Part shown: positions 7,339 through 13,765 of the stretch, one piece after another | Layout: every line of letters starts with the position of its first letter | How positions within the stretch are numbered: position 1 is the stretch's first letter | Source: an uncultured Kineothrix sp. | Lineage (GTDB): Bacteria; Bacillota; Clostridia; Lachnospirales; Lachnospiraceae | Assembly: GCA_910587275.1 (NCBI GenBank) | Contig: CAJUMD010000084.1 | Span: 1 to 15,250 of the forward strand | Reading direction: 5' to 3' | Length of the DNA: 15,250 bases | Made by a program: the position numbers and the translations under genes | The notes under the pieces: model-generated | Told to the model about the DNA's origin: nothing | Database searches by the model: none | What the model saw: the letters and a program-made list of their open reading frames with translations, nothing else

Positions 7339-8016
7339 ATGAATTTTAAGGACATTTTCAGAAATTCCTTTTTGGAAGCATTTACAAAAACAGAGGTAGC
7401 AGCAGGCGAAGTCATCGTTATTCTGCTCTGTACCTGCCTGGTTGCCCTGTATATTTTTTGGGTATACCGGCTGTTGACAAGAAAAACATTTTATTCCAAA
7501 AATTTTAATATTTCACTGGCCGCTCTTTCCGTCATTACTGCAATCGTTATCCTGACCGTACAGTCCAACATCGTGCTTTCCCTCGGTATGGTGGGCGCGC
7601 TGTCCATCGTCCGGTTCCGGACGGCTATCAAGGACCCCATGGACCTGGTATTCCTGTTCTGGTCCATCAGCGTAGGCATTGCCTGCGGTTCGGGAATGCT
7701 GGAAATTGCGGTAGCAGGTTCCATGATTCTGACCCTTATCATCTTTTTACTGGACAGGCTCCCTTTGGCAAAAGCGGCGATGATACTGGTGGTCAACGCA
7801 GATGCCGGAAAAGAACAGACCGGACGGATTACGGAGCTTGTGAAAAAATACAGCAAATATTACAAGGTAAAATCCCGCAATATTACAAACGGTCAACTGG
7901 ATATGGTAATGGAACTCTGGGTATCCGAGGAAGACGCTCTGACCCAGGACCTGGCAGCTTTGGAATGCGTGCACAGCGTTTCCCTGCTGTCCCATGACGG
8001 TGAAGTAACTTTTTAA
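7339..8016 (+). CDS. DUF4956 membrane protein
   Basis: A 225-residue protein with about five membrane helices: roughly residues 22-43, 53-72, 74-92, 95-113 and 116-136. A cytoplasmic C-terminal domain of some 85 residues (KAAMILVVNAD onward) with an alpha/beta, ferredoxin-like look follows. The segment LSLGMVGALSIVRFRTAIKDP between helices is the signature of DUF4956 (PF16316). A good ribosome site GAAGGAG lies 7 bases before ATG 7339. Function is unknown; the genomic link to VTC and CotH proteins suggests it is the membrane part of that system, perhaps a channel or exporter (inference). It is the last gene of the plus-strand group; a hairpin terminator follows. Confidence 0.85.
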   Translation: MNFKDIFRNSFLEAFTKTEVAAGEVIVILLCTCLVALYIFWVYRLLTRKTFYSKNFNISLAALSVITAIVILTVQSNIVLSLGMVGALSIVRFRTAIKDPMDLVFLFWSISVGIACGSGMLEIAVAGSMILTLIIFLLDRLPLAKAAMILVVNADAGKEQTGRITELVKKYSKYYKVKSRNITNGQLDMVMELWVSEEDALTQDLAALECVHSVSLLSHDGEVTF

Positions 8017-8064
8017 ACACCGGACGGTCCCCGGTATTCTTCCTTTGCGCATCCGTGTACGGCA

Positions 8065-8138
8065 AAAACAGCCCCTGCGCCAAATGTGCTGTTTCACCTG
8101 TCTACTTGACAAGGGGCATATCAGGCAAGGGCTGTTTT
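8065..8138. terminator. Bidirectional terminator between convergent operons
   Basis: AAAACAGCCC (8065-8074) pairs perfectly with GGGCTGTTTT (8129-8138), with TGC/GCA added after one mismatch, around a long loop of about 45-50 bases. Runs of T follow the stem on the plus strand (TTTTCC...CTTTTT) and on the minus strand (TTTTTGCC). It lies between the end of the DUF4956 gene and the end of the PspC gene, which converge. A smaller hairpin ACCGG/CCGGT at 8019-8035 directly after the DUF4956 stop may add to it. Confidence 0.6.
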
Positions 8139-8170
8139 CCTGCTTTTTATCTTTTACTTTCCCATTCTCT

Positions 8171-8365
8171 TTATACTTCCGGAATAATGAGTGCGGCAAT
8201 GAAATATACGATAAATCCCGTCCCGACACTGCATATGCTGGCAATCATCCATATCATCCGCACCACGGTCGGGTCCACGCCGACGTATTCTCCCAATCCT
8301 GCGCATACCCCGCAAATCATCCTGTTCCTGCCTGACCTTGTCAGTTTCTTATAATCGTTTGACAT
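8171..8365 (-). CDS. PspC-domain small membrane protein
   Basis: A 64-residue protein made up almost wholly of a PspC domain (PF04024): KLTRSGRNRMICGVCAGLGE (about 7-26), the VDPTVVRMIW motif, and a membrane helix over roughly residues 38-61 ending in IIPEV. PspC domains occur in membrane-stress proteins, where they sense or anchor. I chose ATG 8365, which has AAGGAAGG 7-8 bases upstream and matches the usual short form; the frame runs 10 codons further up. It is the last gene of the padR operon, 76 bases after the DUF4097 gene. Full length for this minimal type. Confidence 0.9.
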   Translation of the reverse strand: MSNDYKKLTRSGRNRMICGVCAGLGEYVGVDPTVVRMIWMIASICSVGTGFIVYFIAALIIPEV

Positions 8366-8441
8366 TGTTCTTCCTTCCTTTCTTTTTTCTTGCATTTCTT
8401 TACGTTTTTTGATACAGTTTTCATTCTTTACTTTTTATGCT

Positions 8442-9527
8442 TTATCCGGAAAACGAAACCACGATTTCGCCCATGGAGCATTCCAGTTCGCACTGTTTCG
8501 CCGCACCGTTATTGATTTTGGTATCATCCGCCAATGCGCTGTAACTCCGGCTTCCCAGCTTGATGCTGCCCACGGAACAGTCCAGCTCATAATTAAAATC
8601 CTGCTCGTTTCCCTCCAGCGCCAGTTCCGTCTGCCCAAGGCTGCACTCCACGTCCGCCTTGCGGCTTACGCTTCCGTTCACATACGTATGCCCCGCACTG
8701 TTTATGATTTCCATTTCCTCCGTCGTCACACGGTTCAATATCATTTCCCCTGCCCCGGTTTCCGCTTCCAGCTCCCTGCATACAATTTCCTCTGCCACGA
8801 TTTGCCCTGCGCCCACCATCAGTTTCATCTCATCCGCATACAGCGCGTCCATGGAAATCAGTCCTGCTCCCAATTCAATATCCGCCTCCGTAAAATTCAT
8901 TCCCTTCGGGATATACAGATACACTTTTTCCCCGTTTATGTTCCAGTCTTTCCAACTGCTGTCGCGGTTTCCCTCCAGGTAAAAAGTCCCGTTTTTCCCA
9001 TAATATCTGTAATTGCCTTTTCCGTCTATCTTTACCCCGAAGTAACCGTCCTCTGATTCCCCGATATACAGGGCAGCTCCCCCGATATCAATTTTCAGCT
9101 TGTGGATATCTTCTGCGGCAACATCCGTATTGGAATATCCGGACGGCATCTGTTCCTGCACATAGGAAGACGGCACTCCATGGCTTACCGGTCCGGCATC
9201 CCCATGGGCATTATGCAGTCCCGCATCCTCCAATGCCTCATCCACGATTTCATCTACATCCACGTCAGTTACGGCGTTTTCCACCGCATCCTCCACGATA
9301 TCGTCCAAATCATCCAGCTCCGTAAACTCATCCCAATCCTCCCATTTCCAAAAGCTCCAGCGGAAATGCTCCGGTACGCTCCACACAAACCGGGTCCATT
9401 TACTATCCCTGCCATAATCCCGTGCCAGCCGCCAGCCGCCGGTTGCCGCACCGATGGCGCATATCGTTCCCCCTACCAATATCAGAATGAATGAAGCCGC
9501 CAAACATATCTTCGTAAACTTTCTCAT
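8442..9527 (-). CDS. DUF4097-family beta-strand repeat protein, membrane-anchored
   Basis: A 361-residue protein with an N-terminal membrane helix (about residues 7-29), then a tryptophan-rich patch (44-65) and a strongly acidic stretch (about 62-102, rich in Asp/Glu). The C-terminal half (about 145-361) is a repetitive beta structure typical of DUF4097 (PF13349): short strands alternating with turns such as ELGAGLISMDAL, MVGAGQIVAEEI, ETGAGEMILNRV and SCSVG/ECSMGEI-like motifs. Such domains are probably beta-helices exposed outside the membrane; biochemical role unknown. Its ATG overlaps the HAAS gene stop (ATGA at 9524-9527), indicating coupled translation. The acidic linker is longer than I would expect and may be a flexible or cation-binding spacer (inference). 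Confidence 0.85.
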   Translation of the reverse strand: MRKFTKICLAASFILILVGGTICAIGAATGGWRLARDYGRDSKWTRFVWSVPEHFRWSFWKWEDWDEFTELDDLDDIVEDAVENAVTDVDVDEIVDEALEDAGLHNAHGDAGPVSHGVPSSYVQEQMPSGYSNTDVAAEDIHKLKIDIGGAALYIGESEDGYFGVKIDGKGNYRYYGKNGTFYLEGNRDSSWKDWNINGEKVYLYIPKGMNFTEADIELGAGLISMDALYADEMKLMVGAGQIVAEEIVCRELEAETGAGEMILNRVTTEEMEIINSAGHTYVNGSVSRKADVECSLGQTELALEGNEQDFNYELDCSVGSIKLGSRSYSALADDTKINNGAAKQCELECSMGEIVVSFSG

Positions 9528-10360
9528 GCGTTTCCTTCCCCCTTTCTATGGAATATTTTACCGCATACATTTACCAGTCCCCTGATTGCCCAAGGCAGTG
9601 CCGCCGCAAATATCCACACGGTCAGCCAAAGGAAAAATAAAGCAATGCCCGCAAACAGGATTCCCAATCCGATAAAGCAAATGCCCGCAAGCGGTACGGA
9701 TACCATTGCCGCAATGCCAAGACACACCATAACCACTGCTGCCACCAACAATCCGATTCCGGCCGCCGCAACCCCGATAACCAGTCCGAGGATACCGCCC
9801 AAAATCCCTACCCCTGCCCCCAGCACGCCTGTCGCAATGCCTGCCAATACGGGAAAGGCGATAATACCCAGAATAACGATTAACACAATCATTCCTGCCG
9901 ACAGCGGTTCCCGCTGCTTTTCCCGGCTTTTCTTTTCCGTGTCCACGTTGATATCCTTTTGCGCCGCTCCTGTCCGGGTCGGGCCGTTTTGGGCTCCCTG
10001 CCCCGTACTTTTTGCGTTTCCCATTCCGAATCCGTTTTCCGTTGCGGCTTCTTTCCCCGTTTCCGTTCCTTTTCCTGCCTGCCCCCGCCTTGCAAGTTCA
10101 TTTTTTAAGCCGCTGCCGGATTCCCCGCTCTTATAACCCGTCTCCGTAAATTCGCCGCTTTCACCGTTATCGTTTAAACCTTCCCGAATCACCTTCGCCA
10201 AATCCTGCGGCGTTCCAAGCGAATCCAGTACTTCCTGTTCGTTTTCCACCCCGGCATCGTTCAGGTAGTCATTATAATATTGTATGGCTTCCTCCCGCTC
10301 CGACTGCGGAATGCCGGAAAGAAGCATCTCCAGCTCTTTCATAAATTCCAATCGATTCAT
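9524..10360 (-). CDS. HAAS/DUF1700 domain membrane protein
   Basis: A 278-residue protein. Residues 1-65 form the HAAS (DUF1700) domain: MNRLEFMKELEMLLSGIP, EREEAIQYYNDYLNDAG and EQEVLDSLGTPQDLAKVI are its hallmarks. A hydrophilic, Gly/Lys/Glu-rich linker follows (about 65-152, low complexity). Next comes a glycine- and alanine-rich membrane region of several helices (about 155-265) and a short basic tail. HAAS proteins are typically encoded beside PadR regulators and may bind them or act as membrane-bound partners (family knowledge from gene neighbourhoods). ATG 10360 has GAGGAGG 6 bases upstream; the frame continues 21 codons further but lacks a site there. The padR stop is 11 bases upstream and its 3' end overlaps the DUF4097 start. 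Confidence 0.87.
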   Translation of the reverse strand: MNRLEFMKELEMLLSGIPQSEREEAIQYYNDYLNDAGVENEQEVLDSLGTPQDLAKVIREGLNDNGESGEFTETGYKSGESGSGLKNELARRGQAGKGTETGKEAATENGFGMGNAKSTGQGAQNGPTRTGAAQKDINVDTEKKSREKQREPLSAGMIVLIVILGIIAFPVLAGIATGVLGAGVGILGGILGLVIGVAAAGIGLLVAAVVMVCLGIAAMVSVPLAGICFIGLGILFAGIALFFLWLTVWIFAAALPWAIRGLVNVCGKIFHRKGEGNA

Positions 10361-10371
10361 CGCCATCCTCC

Positions 10372-10689
10372 TCATTTTCCTCCCTCGAACATTCCGCTTA
10401 TTTTCGCGGAATACCGTTTCCACTCGCTCCTGTAAAGCCCAAGCTGTGCCATCCCCTTCTCCGTTACCTTATAATATCTCCGGTTCCTCCCGGCACATTC
10501 CATATCATACACGCTCAGGCATTCATCCTTCTGCAGCCGCCGCAGCACCGGGTACAGGGTGGATTCCGACAATTCTATGATCTGCCGCACTTCCTGTGTA
10601 ATCTTATACCCATAAGTCCCCTCCTGCTCCTTGGACACGACTGCAAGGACAATAGCATCCAACAATGCCGCTCCCGTATTAAATACCAT
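10372..10689 (-). CDS. PadR-family transcriptional regulator
   Basis: A 105-residue winged-helix protein (PF03551). The helix-turn-helix region spans about residues 15-60 (LDAIVLAVVSKEQEGTYGYK, ESTLYPVLRRLQKDE) and is followed by the wing CAGRNRRYYKVTEKG (about 69-83) and a short C-terminal dimer helix. This is the short PadR-s2 type that usually represses its own operon. I chose ATG 10689, preceded by AAGGAG about 9 bases upstream and matching the family N-terminus; the frame is open 27 codons more. First gene of the four-gene operon with HAAS, DUF4097 and PspC genes. A strong promoter with palindromic sites lies about 220 bases upstream. Ligand or signal cannot be told. Confidence 0.92.
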   Translation of the reverse strand: MVFNTGAALLDAIVLAVVSKEQEGTYGYKITQEVRQIIELSESTLYPVLRRLQKDECLSVYDMECAGRNRRYYKVTEKGMAQLGLYRSEWKRYSAKISGMFEGGK

Positions 10690-10856
10690 ATCCTTTACTC
10701 CTTTCGCACCATCCGCACTTTCTTTCCCGTATCTGCCACCTCTTATCCTGTTTTCTATTTCTGCAGGCAACGGACTGAATTGACATATTCCAGGGATGCT
10801 TTACATCTCCCGCCCCTTTGGCTCCGCCTGCATCACTCCATAATATGGTTATGGTT

Positions 10857-10937
10857 TATAATATTGTATTATTCTATAATATTATACGCCATATATTATG
10901 TTTCCTTGGTTCATACTATATCCCATATAATATTATA
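10857..10937. promoter_or_regulatory. Three TATAATATTATA palindromes, likely PadR operators
   Basis: The 12-base palindrome TATAATATTATA occurs exactly at 10875-10886 and 10926-10937, and with one change (TATAATATTGTA) at 10857-10868. The 10926 copy is the core of a 16-base perfect palindrome (10924-10939) and fills the promoter spacer. The first two copies are 18 bases apart. PadR proteins bind AT-rich inverted repeats, so autorepression is the natural reading; this is inference, since AT-rich promoter DNA easily resembles such sites. Confidence 0.5.
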
Positions 10938-10943
10938 TGTCAA
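10915..10943 (-). promoter_or_regulatory. Near-consensus sigma-A promoter of the padR operon
   Basis: On the minus strand TTGACA (10938-10943, perfect consensus) is followed by 17 bases and TATAGT (10915-10920). The start point would be near 10908, giving a leader of about 220 bases before padR. The spacer is the palindrome described separately. The stretch from 10690 to about 10850 in this leader holds no gene or feature I recognise. Confidence 0.7.
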
Positions 10944-11059
10944 TATCTTTTTTTGCTTTTTGGTAATTTTTTTACGGACAGGAGTTTCGCCGCCGTGGTC
11001 AGAAACCGATGGCTGGGCACAATTAGAAATAGCCCATTTTTGCAATCAGGTTTGAACAG

Positions 11060-11311
11060 ATGCCGGCAGAGGAAGCACAGGAGGGCAGGGCGAAACCGGG
11101 CAGGGGGCCCCGCTCCTGGCTTTTGCGTCCGCACTCACCCGGACAATTAATTCAGACAGGGGCAAAACAGGCATTCCTCCGGTTAAAGGAGAAATATCCC
11201 AAAGTATGCCTTATGCACCTGTGCGCACTGGAGGGAGCGGTACAAAACATGGAATTTAACCGGCTTCCGGAAGAAACAAAAAAAGAATTGAAGGAATTCA
11301 GTGATTTTTAA
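11060..11311 (+). pseudogene. Short unidentified reading frame, possibly a gene remnant
   Basis: An 83-codon frame from ATG 11060. I do not recognise the product. Codons 2-23 lie inside a dispersed repeat (11064-11126) and read as low-complexity Gly/Arg/Pro sequence. From about codon 35 the composition looks truly protein-like: FLRLKEKYPKVCLMH, then NRLPEETKKELKEF and a stop. No ribosome site precedes ATG 11060; AAAGGAG at 11185-11191 is too far from the in-frame ATG at 11213. The simplest reading is the 3' end of an old gene fused by chance or insertion to a repeat. A real small protein starting inside is possible but less likely. It lies between the padR promoter and the end of pdxT. Confidence 0.3.
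11064..11126 (+). repeat. 63-base dispersed repeat, copy 1
   Basis: Matches the reverse complement of 15188-15250 at 54 of 63 positions without gaps; the conserved core reads AAACCGGGCAGGGG and CCCCGCTCCTG. Similarity stops abruptly after TT(C/T)TGC on the right. On the left the other copy runs off the window, so the true length is unknown. Strongly G-rich on this strand. Confidence 0.7.
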
Positions 11312-11370
11312 AAAAAATAGAATTTTTCCGAACCGTTGGGGCAGATTCATTTTGGGCTGACCAGTCCCGG

Positions 11371-11934
11371 TCAACCCGCTTTTGCAAACAGCATCTCATA
11401 AACCGCCCGCACCCCCGCAAGTTCCGGGTGGAACGACACGCCAATCTGGTTTTTGTAGCGTACCGCCACGATGTGTCCGTCCACCTCTGCCAATACTTCC
11501 ACGCCTTCCCCGGCTTTTTCGATATAAGGCGCGCGGATGAAAACCATTGGAATCTCCCCTTTCCCGCCAAACGGAGCCTCCGTCCGGAAACTTCCAAGCT
11601 GCCTCCCGTAAGCATTGCGTTTTACGGTCACCGGCAGTGTCGCCAAATGAGGTTCTTCCCCTCCCGACAGTTCCCCTGCCAGCAGAATCAGTCCCGCGCA
11701 GGTTCCCAAAACCGGCAGCCCGTTTTGGATTTTCTCCCTTATGGGTTCCATCAGTCCAAACTCCCGCATCAGCTTCCCCATGACGGTACTCTCCCCGCCG
11801 GGCAGAATCAGGGCATCAAATTCCCTCCCCAAATCCGGTTTCTGCCTGATTTCAAAATATTCTACACCCATTTCCCCAAGCATATGCTCCTGTTCCGCAA
11901 AAGCCCCCTGTAATGCCAATACCGCTGCTTTCAT
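11371..11934 (-). CDS. pdxT: Pyridoxal 5'-phosphate synthase glutaminase subunit PdxT
   Basis: The glutamine amidotransferase half of the deoxyxylulose-independent PLP synthase: it releases ammonia from glutamine and channels it to PdxS. The 187-residue protein is full length. Motifs: start KAAVLALQGAF, LILPGGESTVM (42-52), GTCAGL with nucleophile Cys79, and SFHPEL with His169 and Glu171, which complete the class I triad. ATG 11934 has AAGGAG about 9 bases upstream; the frame is open 21 codons before but without homology there. It lies 86 bases downstream of pdxS on the same strand. A GGTTGACC/GGTCAGCC hairpin overlaps its stop codon, but no T-run follows directly; the terminator is uncertain. 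Confidence 0.97.
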   Translation of the reverse strand: MKAAVLALQGAFAEQEHMLGEMGVEYFEIRQKPDLGREFDALILPGGESTVMGKLMREFGLMEPIREKIQNGLPVLGTCAGLILLAGELSGGEEPHLATLPVTVKRNAYGRQLGSFRTEAPFGGKGEIPMVFIRAPYIEKAGEGVEVLAEVDGHIVAVRYKNQIGVSFHPELAGVRAVYEMLFAKAG

Positions 11935-12020
11935 CTTTTCCCGCTCCTTCTTATTCCGGTTTCCTCCGTCCTTCCTGTGGTATTCCAATTCCGCCACACC
12001 GGTTCCTCACTTGCGTTCAT

Positions 12021-12899
12021 TTACTTCCCGCGCTCCGCCATCAGCAGTTCAATTTCATTTTCATTAATCCCCACCATGGCTTCTCCCAAATCTTCTGACA
12101 GTTCCGCCAAAAGCGCTGCATCCTTGTAGTTTGTCACCGCTTTTACAATGGCCTGTGCGCGTTTTGCGGGATTACCGGACTTAAAGATACCGGAGCCGAC
12201 AAATACGCCTTCCGCACCCAATTGCATCATCAGCGCCGCGTCTGCCGGGGTCGCGATTCCCCCTGCCGCAAAATTCACCACGGGCAGCTTTCCGTTTTCC
12301 TGTACGTACTGCAGCAGTTCACAGGGTACCTGCAAATCCTTTGCCGCCTGGTACAGTTCGTCCCTGCGCATGGAAACGATACCTGCTATCTGCTTCTGTA
12401 TCTTCCGCATGTGGCGTACTGCCTGTACGATATCCCCCGTTCCCGGTTCACCCTTGGTGCGGATCATGGAAGCCCCCTCCGAAACCCTCCGCAGCGCCTC
12501 CCCCAAATCCCTCGCGCCGCAGACAAACGGTACCCGAAACTGCGTCTTGTCAATATGGTATACATCATCCGCCGGGGACAATACCTCGCTTTCATCGATA
12601 TAATCAATTTCGATTGCTTCCAAAATCTGCGCTTCCGCAAAATGCCCAATCCTGCATTTTGCCATTACCGGAATCGAAACCGCTGCCTGGATTTCCTTCA
12701 CCATTTTCGGGTCGCTCATTCTCGCCACACCGCCCGCTGCCCTGATGTCTGCCGGAATCTTCTCCAGCGCCATCACTGCACAGGCTCCTGCTTCCTGCGC
12801 AATCCCTGCCTGCTCCGGCGTCGTTACATCCATAATCACACCGCCCTTGAGCATTTGTGCCAATTCCTTGTTCCGTTCATACCTTTCGTTCTGCTTCAT
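12021..12899 (-). CDS. pdxS: Pyridoxal 5'-phosphate synthase lyase subunit PdxS
   Basis: Condenses ribose 5-phosphate, glyceraldehyde 3-phosphate and ammonia from PdxT into PLP; a dodecameric (beta/alpha)8 enzyme. The 292-residue product is full length. Residues match Bacillus numbering: Asp24 (GVIMDVTTP), Lys81 (MAKCRIGH, the Schiff-base lysine) and Lys149 (IRTKGEPGTG, the second lysine); FVCGARDLGEA and NFAAGGIATPADAA are conserved phosphate-site segments. I chose ATG 12899 because GGAGGAAG lies about 7-10 bases upstream and homologues start at this point; the frame is open 21 codons more. pdxT follows at 86 bases, forming the standard pdxST operon. No MocR-type PdxR regulator gene is in the window, though a repeat typical of such sites overlaps the promoter. 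Confidence 0.98.
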   Translation of the reverse strand: MKQNERYERNKELAQMLKGGVIMDVTTPEQAGIAQEAGACAVMALEKIPADIRAAGGVARMSDPKMVKEIQAAVSIPVMAKCRIGHFAEAQILEAIEIDYIDESEVLSPADDVYHIDKTQFRVPFVCGARDLGEALRRVSEGASMIRTKGEPGTGDIVQAVRHMRKIQKQIAGIVSMRRDELYQAAKDLQVPCELLQYVQENGKLPVVNFAAGGIATPADAALMMQLGAEGVFVGSGIFKSGNPAKRAQAIVKAVTNYKDAALLAELSEDLGEAMVGINENEIELLMAERGK

Positions 12900-12948
12900 C
12901 CTTCTTCCTCCACGCCTTTCCATGGCATGATTCCTTTCTTCATTTTTT

Positions 12949-12974
12949 ATTCCCGCGGGCAACGAGCCAAACAG
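12949..12974 (+). repeat. GC-rich dispersed repeat, copy 2
   Basis: Matches the reverse complement of 3641-3666 at 22 of 26 positions, including CCCGCGGGCA and CGAGCCA. Here only this part of the element is present, not the neighbouring CCGCAC hairpin. It lies in the pdxS leader. Confidence 0.5.
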
Positions 12975-12991
12975 CGGGGTTGTTGACTTAT

Positions 12992-13032
12992 TTCCAATCC
13001 TGTTTCCGTACAGCCTAAATTATATTCCAATC
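12992..13032 (-). promoter_or_regulatory. Direct repeat over the pdxS promoter, possible regulator site
   Basis: GATTGGAA on the minus strand occurs at 13025-13032 and 12992-12999, 33 bases (about three helical turns) apart, each preceded by ACA(G). One copy lies between -35 and -10, the other just after the start point. An inverted pair GTACAG (13008-13013) / CTGTAC (13032-13037) overlaps it. PdxR-type regulators of the MocR family bind direct repeats upstream of pdxST, so this is a reasonable candidate; no regulator gene is seen here. Confidence 0.35.
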
Positions 13033-13046
13033 TGTACATGTGGAAA
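13019..13046 (-). promoter_or_regulatory. Likely pdxST promoter
   Basis: On the minus strand a perfect TATAAT (13019-13024) follows TTTCCA (13041-13046, four of six to consensus) after 16 bases. The leader to pdxS would be about 110 bases. The -35 match is weak, in keeping with an activated or regulated promoter. Confidence 0.45.
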
Positions 13047-13259
13047 GATACACTTTTTATTTTTTTAACCATACCAGTTTTCCGTTATTATCAAAACCGG
13101 CCGTATCCACCGGATTTGAGCGGAATACAGGGCGCCGGAATTTCCGTACCAACCCGTGCGGGAAATACTTTGCGGCCGGCGGCGCCATGAAAGTAACATC
13201 AAAAAACACGATTTCCGCGAACTAAATGAATTCCATGTTGTATTTTTATCCAATCTAAG
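13047..13259. other. Intergenic stretch between divergent promoters, with a foldable GC-rich block
   Basis: No gene is supported. The middle is GC-rich and foldable: GGCGCC at 13131-13136 and 13181-13186, with ATTTCC (13140-13145) facing GGAAAT (13161-13166) inside. The flanks are AT-rich. Short frames crossing it on both strands lack ribosome sites and resemble nothing I know. It could be a decayed repeat. Confidence 0.35.
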
Positions 13260-13288
13260 TTACAATAAAAATAACAAAAGCGTATAGA
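13260..13288 (+). promoter_or_regulatory. Promoter of the small conserved protein gene
   Basis: TTACAA (13260-13265), exactly 17 bases, then TATAGA (13283-13288). The start would be near 13295, giving a leader of about 55 bases that ends in a good GGGAGG ribosome site. Confidence 0.6.
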
Positions 13289-13350
13289 GGGTAGTAAAAT
13301 AATAAATAAAGAATGGTAATTCCCCAGGAAACGCTTTGGGAGGCGAGAAG

Positions 13351-13662
13351 ATGAGAAAAGAGTACAAGAGAGCGTCACTTACCGTGAGCGCGGAACAATA
13401 TGAAATGAACAAGGGCTTGGAAGACGGTTTTGAGCTTTATACAAAAGTGGTTACAAACGGCTGGATCAGCCCTGACAATCTTGTTCATATTACCCGTCCG
13501 GACGGTGCGGTTGTCTGCCCTTACATCAAGAACAGGCGCGGCGTCACCTTTATCCGCGAAGGGGACTATGTTATTTTCGACGACAACAACGAACGCCATG
13601 TATGCGGTGCGGATAAATTCCCCTTAAGATATAAACTCTTAGAGGAAAATACGGAAGAATAA
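13351..13662 (+). CDS. Conserved small protein of unknown function
   Basis: A 103-residue soluble protein, acidic overall, without signal or membrane segment. I recognise the type as a recurrent Lachnospiraceae hypothetical protein but not a function. Striking parts are LEDGFELYTKVVTNGWI (about 23-39), VHITRPDGAVVCPYIKNRRG (45-64) and FIREGDYVIFDDNNERHVCG (66-85), which suggest a small beta-rich fold; two Cys lie at about 56 and 84. I chose ATG 13351 because GGGAGG lies 7 bases upstream; a TTG at 13336 is in frame but is part of that ribosome-site region. It is a single-gene transcript with a clear promoter and a long hairpin terminator. Confidence 0.8.
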   Translation: MRKEYKRASLTVSAEQYEMNKGLEDGFELYTKVVTNGWISPDNLVHITRPDGAVVCPYIKNRRGVTFIREGDYVIFDDNNERHVCGADKFPLRYKLLEENTEE

Positions 13663-13686
13663 ACAATCCGGGAAAACGAAAAATAC

Positions 13687-13742
13687 GGACATAACAAATA
13701 CCCTGTAATTCATACATTTTTTATAGGGTATTTGTTGTGTCC
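13687..13742. terminator. Long bidirectional terminator
   Basis: An 18-base stem, GGACATAACAAATACCCT (13687-13704) against AGGGTATTTGTTGTGTCC (13725-13742), pairs at 17 of 18 positions around a 20-base AT-rich loop. T-rich DNA follows on the plus strand (ATATTTTATTTTT) and a shorter T-run on the minus strand. It separates the convergent small-protein gene and GH13 gene and probably serves both. Confidence 0.8.
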
Positions 13743-13765
13743 ATATTTTATTTTTGGTGTTTTCT

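Noticed and set aside
10906..10931. Plus-strand promoter TTGGTT...TATAAT facing the 11060 frame
   Set aside because: The spacing is only 14 bases; TATAAT here is simply part of the palindrome that fills the padR promoter spacer.
11355..11376. Hairpin GGTTGACC/GGTCAGCC at the pdxT stop as a terminator
   Set aside because: The stem is good on the minus strand but includes the stop codon and is followed by AAAATGAATC, not a T-run. The nearest T-run is about 40 bases further on.
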